This document shows positions 44,384-53,415 of a stretch of DNA of 64,000 bases, piece after piece. The notes below the pieces were generated by a model, which had not been told where the DNA came from, made no database searches, and worked only from the letters and a program-made list of their open reading frames with translations. The first letter of the stretch is position 1, and each line of letters opens with the position of its first letter. The DNA lies in assembly GCF_003417535.1 (NCBI RefSeq), contig NZ_QVLS01000002.1, positions 536,699 to 600,698 on the forward strand, given 5' to 3'. This stretch comes from Hydrogenophaga borbori (lineage in GTDB: Bacteria > Pseudomonadota > Gammaproteobacteria > Burkholderiales > Burkholderiaceae_C). The translations under genes and the position numbers were made by a program.

Positions 44384-45636
44384 GGGCGCGATTCTCCGGA
44401 AAGTTCTCCGTGGTAGGCATGGTGCACGATGCGGGCATAGGCCTCGCTGGCCGGCCCCCCTGGCCAGGCCTTGGTCAGCCGCGTCACCGCCAGGCCGTCC
44501 GACACCAGCTGGGCCAGTTGTGATGGCCCGACGCCGAAACTTATCAGATCGCCGGCCAGGCCCAGCCGGCGCACCAGCGCGCGCGTGAGCACCGGCGCCT
44601 GCCGGGCCAGGGTCAGCGGGTCGTCGCCCGTGGCGCCCGCCAGGCGCGCGATCTCGGCGAGTTCGTCGCGCCGTGTCTCGACCAGCGCGTCCATCACGTA
44701 GGGCAGCATCACCGCGTTGGTGCTGCCGTGGCTGGCGTGCGTCAGTCCGGCCAGGGCATAGGCCAGGCCGTGCACCGCGTTCAGGCCCGCGGTGGCGTAG
44801 GACATGGCCGCGTACAGGCTGGCGCGCGCCATGGCGTTGCGGGCGGCGCGGTCGTTCGGCCGCTCGAAGGCCGTGGCCAGGTGGGTGAAGGCCAGCGCCG
44901 TGGCCTGGCGCGCGAACTGCACGGTCAGTTCGTTGCGGCCGCTGTAGCCCGGGTCGGGGTCGTCACCGTTGTCGAAGAGCGCCGCGTCCAGGGTCAGCCA
45001 GGACTCGATGGCGTGCGTCAGGGCGTCCAGGCCCGCGTCGGCCGTGACGCGCGGCGGGCAGGTCCAGGTCAGCTCCGGGTCGATCAGCGCGATCGCGGGC
45101 CGCAGCGCGTTGGCCATCAGCGCCACTTTGGTGGCGCTGCCGGGCTGCACCAGGATGGCGCCGGGCGTGATCTCCGAGCCGGTGCCGGCCGTGGTGGGCA
45201 CGGCCACCAGCGGCAGCGGCGCCGCCGGCCAGTTCGCGCGGTCCATCAGCTCGGCCACGGGCCGGCCGCTGGGCAGGGCGACGCTGAGCGCCTTGGCCAG
45301 GTCGATGTTGCTGCCACCGCCCCAGGCGATCAGGTGGTCGGGCCGCGCGCCCTGTTCGCGCACCCAGGCGCTGGCGCGGTCGGCCAGGGTGGTGGACGGG
45401 TCGGGCTCGCCGCCGTCGAACACGCGCACCGCGATGCCCTGCGCGCGCAGCGCCGACAGCACCTCGGCCAGGGCGGGGCTGTTCTGCTGGAACCAGGCGT
45501 CGGTGACGACGAGGGCCTCGCGCCAGCCCAGGCTTTTGCAGAGCGGCGCGAGGCGGTGGCGGGCGCCGTCGGCGCAGATGACGCGGGGTGGCGTGCACAG
45601 GGTGACGGGCTGATCGGAGAGGGGAAGGTGGGACAT
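44380..45636 (-). CDS. Iron-containing alcohol dehydrogenase
   Basis: Group III (Fe-ADH) NAD(P)-dependent dehydrogenase or maleylacetate-reductase-like enzyme, 418 residues. Cofactor loop LIAWGGGSNIDLAKAL near 95 and PLVAVPTTAGTGSEITPGA near 138. Metal ligands: Asp/His in DAGLDALTHAIESWL near 195 and His residues in NAVHGLAYALAGLTHASHGSTNAVMLPY near 270-295. ATG 45636 is used; a TTG three codons earlier is also possible and neither has a strong ribosome site. Divergent from the hydrolase/TRAP genes and coupled to the GntR gene. It probably oxidises a hydroxy acid or alcohol of that pathway. Confidence 0.9.
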   Translation of the reverse strand: MSHLPLSDQPVTLCTPPRVICADGARHRLAPLCKSLGWREALVVTDAWFQQNSPALAEVLSALRAQGIAVRVFDGGEPDPSTTLADRASAWVREQGARPDHLIAWGGGSNIDLAKALSVALPSGRPVAELMDRANWPAAPLPLVAVPTTAGTGSEITPGAILVQPGSATKVALMANALRPAIALIDPELTWTCPPRVTADAGLDALTHAIESWLTLDAALFDNGDDPDPGYSGRNELTVQFARQATALAFTHLATAFERPNDRAARNAMARASLYAAMSYATAGLNAVHGLAYALAGLTHASHGSTNAVMLPYVMDALVETRRDELAEIARLAGATGDDPLTLARQAPVLTRALVRRLGLAGDLISFGVGPSQLAQLVSDGLAVTRLTKAWPGGPASEAYARIVHHAYHGELSGESRP

Positions 45637-45694
45637 CAGGGTCAAAACGGATAGGCGTTGCGGAAGGTCTGTGAAACCATTGAAACACTATTGA

Positions 45695-45705
45695 TATGTT
45701 ACTTG
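45695..45705. promoter_or_regulatory. Candidate GntR operator, copy 1
   Basis: TATGTTACTTG lies just before the hydrolase start (45707) and between the divergent dehydrogenase and hydrolase genes. A 10-of-11 match (TATGTTAGTTG) occurs at 46496 before the next operon, and the match extends to 12 of 14. Both patches are A+T-rich islands. Confidence 0.45.
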
Positions 45706-45706
45706 T

Positions 45707-46462
45707 ATGGCAAATCCTTCCATCGACCGATCGGCACAAACCCTCGAATGCAGGCTGGTGGGGCAGGGCGCTCCCTTGCTGTTGCTGCACGGCATCCAGG
45801 GCACGTCCGAGGCCTGGGCGCCTGTGCTGCCCGCGCTGCTGGCGCGCCGCTGCGTCCTGCCCAACCTGCCCGGGCGTGGGCTGTCGCCTCGCTGGCGCGC
45901 GGACCAGCCCTTGGCGCACGCGAGCTACTACCACCTGGACCACTACGCCGACCTGGTGCACGCGCTGGTGACCGAGCTGGCGCAGCGCACCGGTTCGCCG
46001 GTGGCCGTGGCTGGCTGGAGCATGGGCGTGAGCGTCATCCTGAACCTGCTGGCGCGCCACGGCGATGCCGCGCTGGAGCGCCTGGTGCTCGTGTCGGGCA
46101 CCGCCTGCGCCACGCCGGGCGCGGTGTGGTTTCGCGGCGAGACGCCCGAGGCCCTGGAACGCGAGGCCCACGAGCGCGCCGAGCGCCTGCAGCTGAAAGC
46201 CGTGGCCGATGCCGACGCGGTGGCCGCCAGCTGGGCCTCGGTGCGCGGCGCCGACCTGCGCGCGGTGGCGCGTGGCATCCGCCGCCCGACCCTGGTGGTG
46301 CATGGCGACCGCGACGGCGACTGCCCGTTCGAGCACGGCCGCTGGCTGGCCGATCACGTGCCCGGCGCGGCCTGGCTGCCCTTGCCCGGGGTGGGGCACT
46401 CCGTCATGGCCCAGGCGGGCGAGGCCCTAGGGTCTTCCATGAGTGCCTTCTTCGCTTCTTGA
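45707..46462 (+). CDS. Alpha/beta hydrolase
   Basis: Hydrolase of 251 residues with an intact triad: oxyanion motif LLLLHGIQGTSEAW near 25, nucleophile elbow VAVAGWSMGVSV (GWSMG, Ser ~105), acid in VVHGDRDGDCPFEH near 203 and His in PGVGHSVMAQ near 232. The pattern is that of meta-cleavage-product or lactone/ester hydrolases. Divergent from the Fe-ADH and followed 65 bp later by the hydroxylase/TRAP operon with the same putative operator. It probably releases the acid handled by these genes. Confidence 0.88.
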   Translation: MANPSIDRSAQTLECRLVGQGAPLLLLHGIQGTSEAWAPVLPALLARRCVLPNLPGRGLSPRWRADQPLAHASYYHLDHYADLVHALVTELAQRTGSPVAVAGWSMGVSVILNLLARHGDAALERLVLVSGTACATPGAVWFRGETPEALEREAHERAERLQLKAVADADAVAASWASVRGADLRAVARGIRRPTLVVHGDRDGDCPFEHGRWLADHVPGAAWLPLPGVGHSVMAQAGEALGSSMSAFFAS

Positions 46463-46481
46463 CATGCCTATGATCGACTTC

Positions 46482-46506
46482 TACTATTCGACTAGTATGT
46501 TAGTTG
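46482..46506. promoter_or_regulatory. Palindrome and candidate GntR operator, copy 2
   Basis: TACTA-TTCGAC-TAGTA (46482-46497) is a perfect 5-bp-arm palindrome, overlapping TATGTTAGTTG (46496-46506), the partner of the 45695 site. It lies 22-46 bp upstream of the hydroxylase ATG and so over the likely promoter of the TRAP/FAD/IlvD operon. Confidence 0.5.
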
Positions 46507-46527
46507 GATTGCACAGGAGACGAAGCC

Positions 46528-47340
46528 ATGATGACTGAAAAGCAGCGCCGATTCCGAGAGAAGTACAAGGGCGGCATCAGCCCCTTCTACAACGGCATCG
46601 TGCACACCAGCGTGATGTTTGCCGCCGGCATCGCGGCGCTCTGGTATTGCGCGCAGCGGCTCGACAACCCGACCTGGGAATGGCTGCTGGTGCTGCCCGT
46701 GTTCCTGGCGGGCAACTTCATCGAGTGGTTCATGCACAAGTACGTGATGCACCGCCGCATCGACGTTTTCGCGCTGCGCGCCATCTATGAGCGCCACACG
46801 CGCGAGCACCACCAGTACTTCACCGACAACGACATCACCATCGACACGACGCGCGAGTTCCGCATCGTGTTCTTTCCCTGGCGCGTGCTCATCGTGCTGG
46901 GCGTCTTCGGCACCGGCCTGGGCTGGATCGCGGCGCAGATCTTCAACCCCAACGCGGGCTACATCCTGTTCATGACCATGGTCTGCCACTACCTGGTCTA
47001 TGAGGTGTTCCACCTGTGCTGCCACGTGCACGAGAACTGGTTCGTGCGGAACATGCCCTTCATCAACACCATCCGCCGCCACCACACCGCGCACCACAAC
47101 CAGGGGATCATGATGCACAAGAACATGAACCTCAGCTTTCCCATCTTCGACTGGATCATGGGAACCAGCGACCTGGACCGCGGCCTGATCGGCACGCTGT
47201 TCAACGGCTACGACGAGCGCTACATCAAGCCCGAGTTGAAGCCCATCGTCGCGCGCTTTCGCAACAACGAAACGCAGGAGCAGCGCGTCACGCTCGACGG
47301 CCCCGAGCTGACCGCCGAGGAAAAGCAGGCCCTGGCCTGA
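46528..47340 (+). CDS. Sterol desaturase/fatty acid hydroxylase superfamily membrane protein
   Basis: Di-iron membrane oxygenase-like protein (270 residues). Hydrophobic spans near residues 25-45, 50-68, 112-130 and 145-165. The histidine clusters are present in order: EWFMHKYVMHRR (HxxxxH), ERHTREHHQYF (HxxxHH), FHLCCHVHENW and RRHHTAHHNQG (HHxxHH). AGGAGA precedes ATG 46528; a TTG eight codons earlier is rejected. It heads the operon containing the TRAP transporter, FAD oxidoreductase, dehydratase and lyase. Hydroxylation of a hydrophobic or aliphatic substrate in the same pathway is inferred. Confidence 0.88.
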   Translation: MMTEKQRRFREKYKGGISPFYNGIVHTSVMFAAGIAALWYCAQRLDNPTWEWLLVLPVFLAGNFIEWFMHKYVMHRRIDVFALRAIYERHTREHHQYFTDNDITIDTTREFRIVFFPWRVLIVLGVFGTGLGWIAAQIFNPNAGYILFMTMVCHYLVYEVFHLCCHVHENWFVRNMPFINTIRRHHTAHHNQGIMMHKNMNLSFPIFDWIMGTSDLDRGLIGTLFNGYDERYIKPELKPIVARFRNNETQEQRVTLDGPELTAEEKQALA

Positions 47341-47388
47341 ACACACGGGCCACGGTCTGAACACATACCCACACGCAGGAGACAACAG

Positions 47389-48456
47389 ATGAAGCGACGT
47401 CAACTCATCGGCACCGGCCTGGCCGGCGCCGGCCTGCTGGCCAGCGCCAGCGCCAACGCCCAGTCCGGCCCCACCTACAACTGGAAGATGGCCACCGGCT
47501 GGGCGGGCGGTCCCTTGATGGACATCGGCGCCAAGGCCTTCGCCGAGCGCATGAACCAGCTCTCGGGCGGGCGCTTCAAGATCCAGACCTTCCCGGGCGG
47601 CGGTCTGGGCAATGCGCTGAAGGTGCCCGAGACGGTGAAGAACGGCCTGGCCGAATGCGGCCACACCTGGATCGGCTACGACTGGGGCAAGGACGTCACC
47701 ACCGCGCTGTTCGGCGGCTACGCCGGCAGCTTCGACGCCGAGCGCATGCTGCACTGGCTCTACGAGGGCGGCGGCGTGGAGCTGCAGCGCGAGTTCCGCG
47801 AAGGCGCCGACGGCGTCATCTCCTTCCCGCTGTTCATGCGCACCGCCGAGGTCTTCGTGCACTCGCGCAAGCCGGTGAAGACGCTGGAAGACCTCAAGGG
47901 CCTGAAGCTTCGCACCGCTGGCGCCTGGCTGGAAATGTCCAAGGAACTGGGCGCGGCGCCGGTGACCACGGCCGGCGGCGACATCTTTCCCATGCTGGAG
48001 CGCGGCGCGATCGACGCGGTGGAGTGGGGCACGCCGTGGGAGAACGTCTCCTCGGGCTTCTACAAGGTGGCGCGCTACCTGAGCTACCCGGGCGTGCACC
48101 AGCCCTGCGCCCCGTTCGAGCTGGTGCTCAACAAGGGCGTGTGGGACAAGATGCCCGAGGCCGACCGCAAGCTGGTCGAGGTGGTGGCCAAGCTGGTCAC
48201 CTTCGAGAGCTGGGCCCGCATCGGCGCGGAGGATGCCAAGGCCTTCGAGTTCTACAAGAAGAACGGCGTCACCCTGATCGAGCTGGACGACGAGGTGCAG
48301 TTCGCCACCCGCAAGATCGGCCTGGACTGGGCCGACAGGACCGCCAAGGAAGGCAAGTCGAAGTGGTTCGCCAAGGTGCACGAAAGCCAGAAGGCGTTCG
48401 ATGCCGCCTGGCGCGACGCCGACGACTGGCGCAAGGTGAAAGTCAAGCGCACCTGA
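47389..48456 (+). CDS. TRAP transporter solute-binding protein (DctP, TakP-like)
   Basis: Periplasmic receptor of 355 residues. The N-terminus MKRRQLIGTGLAGAGLLASA has an RR pair and a hydrophobic core ending at ANAQ, so Tat or Sec export is possible. Mature features: YNWKMATGWAGGPLMDIGAKAFAERMNQLSGG and LKGLKLRTAGAWLEMSKELGAAPVTTAGGD near 165-195, then ERGAIDAVEWGTPWENVSSGFYK, as in the 2-oxoacid-binding TakP type. Clearly different from the two aromatic-cluster DctP proteins. It lies 48 bp after the hydroxylase gene. Confidence 0.92.
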   Translation: MKRRQLIGTGLAGAGLLASASANAQSGPTYNWKMATGWAGGPLMDIGAKAFAERMNQLSGGRFKIQTFPGGGLGNALKVPETVKNGLAECGHTWIGYDWGKDVTTALFGGYAGSFDAERMLHWLYEGGGVELQREFREGADGVISFPLFMRTAEVFVHSRKPVKTLEDLKGLKLRTAGAWLEMSKELGAAPVTTAGGDIFPMLERGAIDAVEWGTPWENVSSGFYKVARYLSYPGVHQPCAPFELVLNKGVWDKMPEADRKLVEVVAKLVTFESWARIGAEDAKAFEFYKKNGVTLIELDDEVQFATRKIGLDWADRTAKEGKSKWFAKVHESQKAFDAAWRDADDWRKVKVKRT

Positions 48457-48470
48457 TGCGAATGGGCGGC

Positions 48471-48525
48471 GCGCACCGTTCCCGGTGCGCGTCCGCGAAC
48501 GGCGGCCGCGCGCCGCCGCCTTTTT
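48471..48525 (+). terminator. Double hairpin with T-run between dctP and dctQ
   Basis: GCGCACCG-TTCC-CGGTGCGC (48471-48490) and GGCGGC-CGCGC-GCCGCC (48501-48517), then GCC and TTTTT (48521-48525). As at 30634, this probably attenuates transcription so that the binding protein is made in excess. Confidence 0.7.
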
Positions 48526-48539
48526 GATTGGGGTTTTCC

Positions 48540-49046
48540 TTGAATCGACTGATTGACCTCGCCGAGCGCTGGGTCGTGGGCGTTGGCGTGCTCGCGGCCT
48601 TGTTGCTGGTGCCCCTGGTGCTGGCCACCACCTGGGAGGTGGTGTCGCGCTACGCGCTGCACGCGCCCACCATCTGGGCCTACGAGATCGGCTACACGCT
48701 GACCGGCGCCCACTTCCTGCTGGCCCTGGCCTACACCCTGCGCCAGGGCGAGCACATCCGCATCGACGTGCTCAGCGTGTTCCTGTCGGCGCGCGCGCGC
48801 CGCCGCATCGACACCGTGGTGTATGCGCTGCTGCTGCCCATCCTGGTCTGGGTCTCCTGGACGCTGTGGCACTACATGGCCGAGGGCTTCGCGCGCGGCG
48901 AGACCTCGGGCCAGTCGGCCCTGAACCTGCCGGTGTGGCCCTTCCGCGCGGTCTTCACGCTGGCCTTCGCCACACTGGCGCTGCAGGTGCTGTGCGAACT
49001 GCTCAAGTCCTTCGTCCGCCGCGACACGGAGGCGCAAGGGTCATGA
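48540..49046 (+). CDS. TRAP transporter small permease DctQ
   Basis: Four-span inner-membrane subunit, 168 residues from TTG 48540 (GGGG 5 bp upstream); another TTG at 48528 is in frame but lacks a ribosome site. No ATG fits the N-terminus. Features: the first span VVGVGVLAALLLVPLVLA, EVVSRYALHAPTIWAYEIGYTLTGAHF near 35-60, RQGEHIRIDVLS near 72 and the last span FRAVFTLAFATLALQVLCEL. Its stop overlaps the dctM start by 4 bp. Confidence 0.9.
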   Translation: MNRLIDLAERWVVGVGVLAALLLVPLVLATTWEVVSRYALHAPTIWAYEIGYTLTGAHFLLALAYTLRQGEHIRIDVLSVFLSARARRRIDTVVYALLLPILVWVSWTLWHYMAEGFARGETSGQSALNLPVWPFRAVFTLAFATLALQVLCELLKSFVRRDTEAQGS

Positions 49047-50365
49047 TGGAATACCTGCCCTTCTTCATGCTGCCCGTCACCTTCGGGCTGATGTTCCTCG
49101 GTGTGCAGGTGGCGTTCGCGATGCTGCTCACCGCCACCATGTTCGGCCTGATCACCTTCGGTCCGGCCGTGGCGCACCAGTTCGTCGAGAAGATCGACGA
49201 CCTCGCCTCCAACTTCGTCTTCGCCGCCATTCCGCTGTTCGTCTTCATGGGCGCGGTGCTGGAGAAGTCGGGCATCGCCGACCGGCTGTTCGAGGCCATC
49301 CACATCTGGACGCGGCGCCTGCCGGGTGGCCTGGCCATCGCCACGGTGCTGATGTGCATCGTGTTCGCCGCTTCCAGCGGCGTCATCGGGGCCACCGAAT
49401 CCGTGGTGGGCCTGCTGACCATCCCCATCATGCTGCGCTACGGCTACGACAAGCGCCTGATCAGCGGGGTCATCTGCGCCGGCGGCTCGCTGGGCACCAT
49501 CATCCCGCCGTCGGTGGTGGTGGTGGTGATGGGGCCGCTGGCCGACGTGTCGGTGGGCGACCTCATGTACGGCATGGTGTTCCCCGGCCTGCTGATGGCC
49601 GGCCTGTACCTGGTCTACATCCTGGTGCTGTGCATCGTGAAGCCCGAGCACGGCCCGCGCATTCCGCGCGAGCCCGGCGAGCCGGGCTTCGCCGAGAAGC
49701 TGGGCATCACCCTGCGCAACCTGGTGCCGCCGCTGCTGATGATCGTCGCGGTGCTGGGCTCCATCCTGGGCGGCCTGGCCTCGCCCACCGAGGCCGCGGC
49801 CATCGGCTGCGTGTGCGCGGTGCTGCTGACCATGCTCTACCGCCGCTTCACCTGGGCGGGCCTGTACGACTCGCTGCTGAAAACCGTGCGCGTCACCGCC
49901 ATGATCATGGCGGTGCTGCTGGGCGGCACGCTGTTCACCGGCGTGTTCGTCGGCGGCGGCGGCATCAGCCTGGCCAGCACGGTGATCGAGCAGTTCCAGC
50001 TCGGCCCCTGGGGACTGGTCTTCCTGCTGCTGCTGATCCTGTTCATCGCCGGCTTCTTCCTGGACTGGATCTCGATCGTGCTGATCTTCCTGCCGATCTT
50101 CACGCCGCTGGTGACGGCCGCGGGCTTCGACCCGGTGTGGTTCTGCATCCTGTTCCTGATCATGATCCAGACCAGCTACCTCACGCCGCCGCTGGCGCCC
50201 GCGATCTTCTACCTGCGCGCCGTGGCGCCGCCCGAGATCACCATGCGCCACATGTACGCGGGCATGGTGCCGTTCATCCTGCTGCAGGTCGTGGTGCTGG
50301 TGGTGACGATGGTCTGGCCCCAGATGGTGACCTGGCTGCCCGGCTGGGCCATGCAACTGCGCTGA
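49043..50365 (+). CDS. TRAP transporter large permease DctM
   Basis: Large subunit (440 residues) with about 12 spans. Motifs: FVFAAIPLFVFMGAVLEKSGIADRLFEA near 60, IVFAASSGVIGATESVVGLLTIPIML near 110, CAGGSLGTIIPPSVVVVVMG near 150, GGLASPTEAAAIGCV near 245 and QTSYLTPPLAPAIFYLRA near 375. Completes the importer with the DctP and DctQ just upstream. The substrate is presumably a 2-oxo or hydroxy acid processed by the following three enzymes. Confidence 0.94.
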   Translation: MMEYLPFFMLPVTFGLMFLGVQVAFAMLLTATMFGLITFGPAVAHQFVEKIDDLASNFVFAAIPLFVFMGAVLEKSGIADRLFEAIHIWTRRLPGGLAIATVLMCIVFAASSGVIGATESVVGLLTIPIMLRYGYDKRLISGVICAGGSLGTIIPPSVVVVVMGPLADVSVGDLMYGMVFPGLLMAGLYLVYILVLCIVKPEHGPRIPREPGEPGFAEKLGITLRNLVPPLLMIVAVLGSILGGLASPTEAAAIGCVCAVLLTMLYRRFTWAGLYDSLLKTVRVTAMIMAVLLGGTLFTGVFVGGGGISLASTVIEQFQLGPWGLVFLLLLILFIAGFFLDWISIVLIFLPIFTPLVTAAGFDPVWFCILFLIMIQTSYLTPPLAPAIFYLRAVAPPEITMRHMYAGMVPFILLQVVVLVVTMVWPQMVTWLPGWAMQLR

Positions 50366-50378
50366 AGGAGAAACGACC

Positions 50379-51701
50379 ATGGACCAACGACCTGTCGAGC
50401 GCGTGCGCACCGACGTGCTGGTCATCGGCGGCGGCGCCACCGGCGTGGCCGCGGCCTGCACGGCGGCGCGCGCCGGCCTGTCGGTGCTGCTGGTGGAGCG
50501 CTACGGCTTCTGCGGCGGCGGGGCGGTGGCGGGCCTGTCCGGCACCATCTGCGGCCTGTACGAGGCCAGCGACACGCCGGTGACGCCGCGCCAGCTGGTG
50601 CACGGTTTCGTCGACGACTTCATCGCGCAGATGGAGTCGCGCGGCGGGCTCACCGAGCCCATGCTCTACGGCAAGACCTTCACGCGCGTGCATGAGCCGC
50701 TGGCCTGGCGCGAAAGCGCCGACGCCCTGCTGGCCCAGGCCGGCGTGCGCGTGCTGTACCACGCGCTGGCCACCGGCGTGCACCGCGACGGCGACCTGGT
50801 GGGTGGCGCGGCCATCTGGACCAAGTCGGGCCTGCTCGACGTGCGCGCGCCCATCACCATCGACGCCAGTGGCGACGCCGATCTGCTGGCCATGGCGGGT
50901 TTTCGCACCTGGTGCGGGGCCGACGGCGTGGTGCAGAACCCCACCATGATCTTTCGCCTGCAGGGCGTGGACACGGCGCGCTTCATTGCCGAATACGGGC
51001 ACGACACCATCATGCCGGCGGCCGTGAGCGAGCGCATCCTGGCGGCGCAGAAGGGCGGCCTGGACCTGCCGCGCGCCAAGATCTGGCTCTTCACCACCAC
51101 GCGACCCGGCGAGCTGCTGTGCAACTGCACCCGCGTGCGCGGCGCCGACGGCCGCGAGCTCAACGCGGCCATCGCCGCCGACCTGAGCGAGGCCGAGCCC
51201 CAGGGCCGCGCGCAGGTGCGCGCCTATGAGCGCTTCTTCCGCGAGAACCTGGCCGGCTGCGAGAACGCCTGGGTCAACGACACCGGCGTGCAGGTGGGCG
51301 TGCGCCAGACGCGCCAGGGCGCGGGCACCGCGGTGCTGCGCAACAGCGACGTGGTGGCCGGCAGCAAGTTCGCCGACGGCGTGGCGCGCTCGCCCTGGCC
51401 GATCGAGCTGCACGCCGGCAGCAAGCCGCGCGTGGAATGGCTGCTGGGCGACTTCTACGAAGTGCCTTACGGCTGCTTCGTGCCCGAGGTGGGCGAGGGC
51501 CTGCTGTTCGGCGGACGCTGCCTGTCGGCCGAGCACGAGGCCGTCGCCTCGGCGCGCGTCACGGCGCAGTGCTTCTCCTACGGCCAGGCGCTCGGCGTGG
51601 CGGCCACGCTGGCCGTGCGCGAACGGCGCCAGCCCCGGGCCATCGACGGGCGCGAGGTGCGCACCGAACTCAACCGCCAGGGCGCGCGGCTGGACGACTG
51701 A
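50379..51701 (+). CDS. FAD-dependent oxidoreductase
   Basis: Flavoprotein of 440 residues in the FAD-dependent oxidoreductase group often linked to TRAP transporters. Dinucleotide fold TDVLVIGGGATGVAAACTAARAG at 11-33, then VLLVERYGFCGGGAVAGLSGTICGLYE with the Cys and Gly-rich loop near 37-65. Second FAD contact ITIDASGDADLLAMAGF near 165 and C-terminal EVGEGLLFGGRCLSAEHEAVASAR near 370. It lies 13 bp after dctM and 18 bp before the dehydratase gene. It probably oxidises the imported hydroxy acid. Substrate unknown. Confidence 0.85.
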   Translation: MDQRPVERVRTDVLVIGGGATGVAAACTAARAGLSVLLVERYGFCGGGAVAGLSGTICGLYEASDTPVTPRQLVHGFVDDFIAQMESRGGLTEPMLYGKTFTRVHEPLAWRESADALLAQAGVRVLYHALATGVHRDGDLVGGAAIWTKSGLLDVRAPITIDASGDADLLAMAGFRTWCGADGVVQNPTMIFRLQGVDTARFIAEYGHDTIMPAAVSERILAAQKGGLDLPRAKIWLFTTTRPGELLCNCTRVRGADGRELNAAIAADLSEAEPQGRAQVRAYERFFRENLAGCENAWVNDTGVQVGVRQTRQGAGTAVLRNSDVVAGSKFADGVARSPWPIELHAGSKPRVEWLLGDFYEVPYGCFVPEVGEGLLFGGRCLSAEHEAVASARVTAQCFSYGQALGVAATLAVRERRQPRAIDGREVRTELNRQGARLDD

Positions 51702-51719
51702 ACCCTTTCCAGGACACCA

Positions 51720-53399
51720 ATGACCTATCGCAGCAACTTCGAACGCGGCTCCACCCGCTGGGCCGTGCGCATGGCGCAATGGACGGCCATGGGCATTCCC
51801 GAGAGCGACTTCGACAAACCGAAGATCGCCGTGGTCAACACCTCCAGCGGCCTGTCGGTGTGCTTCTCGCACCTGGACCGCATCTCGAAGATGGTGCAGG
51901 ACGCCATCCGCGCCGCCGGCGGGCTGCCGTTCGAGATCCGCACCGCCGCGCCCTCGGACTTCATCACCAGCGCCGGGCGCCAGGGCCGCTACCTCATGCC
52001 CACGCGCGACCTCATCGTCAACGACATCGAGGTGCAGGTCGAGGGCGCGGAACTCGACGGCATGCTGCTGCTGTCCAGCTGCGACAAGACCACGCCGGCC
52101 CACCTGATGGCCGCCGGCCGCCTGGACGTGCCCAGCCTGGTGCTGGCCTGCGGCTACCAGCTGGGTCGCCAGTGCGGCGAGCACCACGTCGACATCGAGG
52201 AGGTCTACAAGGCCGTGGGCACGGTGAAGGCGGGCCAGCTCTCGCTCGACGGCCTGGAGGGCATGTGCCGCGCCGCCATCGACGGCCCGGGCGTGTGCGC
52301 CGGCCTGGCCACGGCCAACTCCATGCACTGCCTGGCCGAGGCCCTGGGCCTGGCGCTGCCGGGCAACGCGCCGATCCGCGCCGACGGCCCGCGCCTGCAC
52401 GCCCTGGCCGCCGAGGCCGGCGCGCGCATCGTCGAGCTGGTGCGCGAAGGCCTGCGGCCGCGCCAGATCCTCACGCCCGCCGCGCTGCGCAACGCCGTTC
52501 GCACCGCGGTGGCCATGGGCTGCTCGGTGAACGTCATGCGCCACCTCATCGCCATCGCCACCGAGGCCGAATGCCCGGTCGACGTCATCGCCGAGTTCGA
52601 GGCCTGCGCCGACACCGTGCCCATGCTCACGCAGATCCGCCCCAACGGCCCCGACCGCATCGAGGACCTGGACGCCGCCGGCGGCGTGCGCGCGGTGATG
52701 CAGCGCATGGGCCCGCTGGTGGACGGCGGCGCGCTGAGCGTGTCCGGGCGCACGGTGGGCGAGGTGCTGGCCGAGCCGCTGGCCATCGACGACCAGGTCA
52801 TCCGCACGCTGGACGAGCCCTTCGCGCGCGAGCCCGGCCTGATGGTGATCCGTGGCTCGCTCGCGCCCGACGGCGCGCTGGTCAAGCTGGCCGCCGTGCC
52901 CGCCGGCATCCGCCGCTTCGTGGGCACCGCCAAGGTCTTCGAGGACGAGTCCCTGGCCATCGACGGCCTGCGCACCGGCGCCGTGCAGCCGGGTCAGGTG
53001 ATCGTGCTGCGCATGCTGGGGCCGCGCGGCGGCCCGGGCACGGTGTTCGCGGCCAGCTTCATGGCGGCCCTGGTGGGGGCGGGGCGCGGCGCCGACGTGG
53101 CCGTGGTCACCGATGGCGAGCTCTCCGGCCTCAACAGCGGCATCACCATCGGCCAGGTCATGCCCGAGGCCGCCGAGGGCGGTCCGCTGGCCGCCGTGCG
53201 CGACGGCGACACGGTCGAGATCGACCTGAACGCGCGCCGCATCGAACTGGCCGTGCCGGCCGAGGAGATCGCCGCGCGCCTGCGCGACTTCAAGCCGCCG
53301 GTGCCGCAGGGCCGCTTCGGCTGGCTGCACCTGTACGGGCAGCTGGTACAACCGCTGTCCAAGGGCGCGGTGCTGGGCGAGCGCGCGCCGCTGAAGTGA
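51720..53399 (+). CDS. IlvD/Edd-family dehydratase (sugar-acid or dihydroxy-acid dehydratase)
   Basis: Iron-sulfur dehydratase of 559 residues. Conserved regions: KIAVVNTSSGLSVCFSHLDR near 35-54 with a cluster Cys, LLLSSCDKTTPAHLMAAGRL near 117-136 (CDKT, metal-binding), GPGVCAGLATANSMHCLAEALG near 190 (third Cys) and the C-terminal LSGLNSGITIGQVMPEAAEGGPLA near 470-490. This is the branch of aldonate/pentonate dehydratases as much as IlvD. Sitting behind a TRAP importer and an FAD oxidoreductase, and before a PEP-mutase-family lyase, it likely dehydrates a hydroxy acid to a 2-keto-3-deoxy acid that the lyase could split. Confidence 0.88.
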   Translation: MTYRSNFERGSTRWAVRMAQWTAMGIPESDFDKPKIAVVNTSSGLSVCFSHLDRISKMVQDAIRAAGGLPFEIRTAAPSDFITSAGRQGRYLMPTRDLIVNDIEVQVEGAELDGMLLLSSCDKTTPAHLMAAGRLDVPSLVLACGYQLGRQCGEHHVDIEEVYKAVGTVKAGQLSLDGLEGMCRAAIDGPGVCAGLATANSMHCLAEALGLALPGNAPIRADGPRLHALAAEAGARIVELVREGLRPRQILTPAALRNAVRTAVAMGCSVNVMRHLIAIATEAECPVDVIAEFEACADTVPMLTQIRPNGPDRIEDLDAAGGVRAVMQRMGPLVDGGALSVSGRTVGEVLAEPLAIDDQVIRTLDEPFAREPGLMVIRGSLAPDGALVKLAAVPAGIRRFVGTAKVFEDESLAIDGLRTGAVQPGQVIVLRMLGPRGGPGTVFAASFMAALVGAGRGADVAVVTDGELSGLNSGITIGQVMPEAAEGGPLAAVRDGDTVEIDLNARRIELAVPAEEIAARLRDFKPPVPQGRFGWLHLYGQLVQPLSKGAVLGERAPLK

Positions 53400-53415
53400 C
53401 ACGAAAGGGCATCCG

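Noticed and set aside
46492..48381. A 629-codon minus-strand frame over the hydroxylase and dctP genes
   Set aside because: Antisense to genes with clear histidine motifs and a signal peptide; no family pattern in its own translation.
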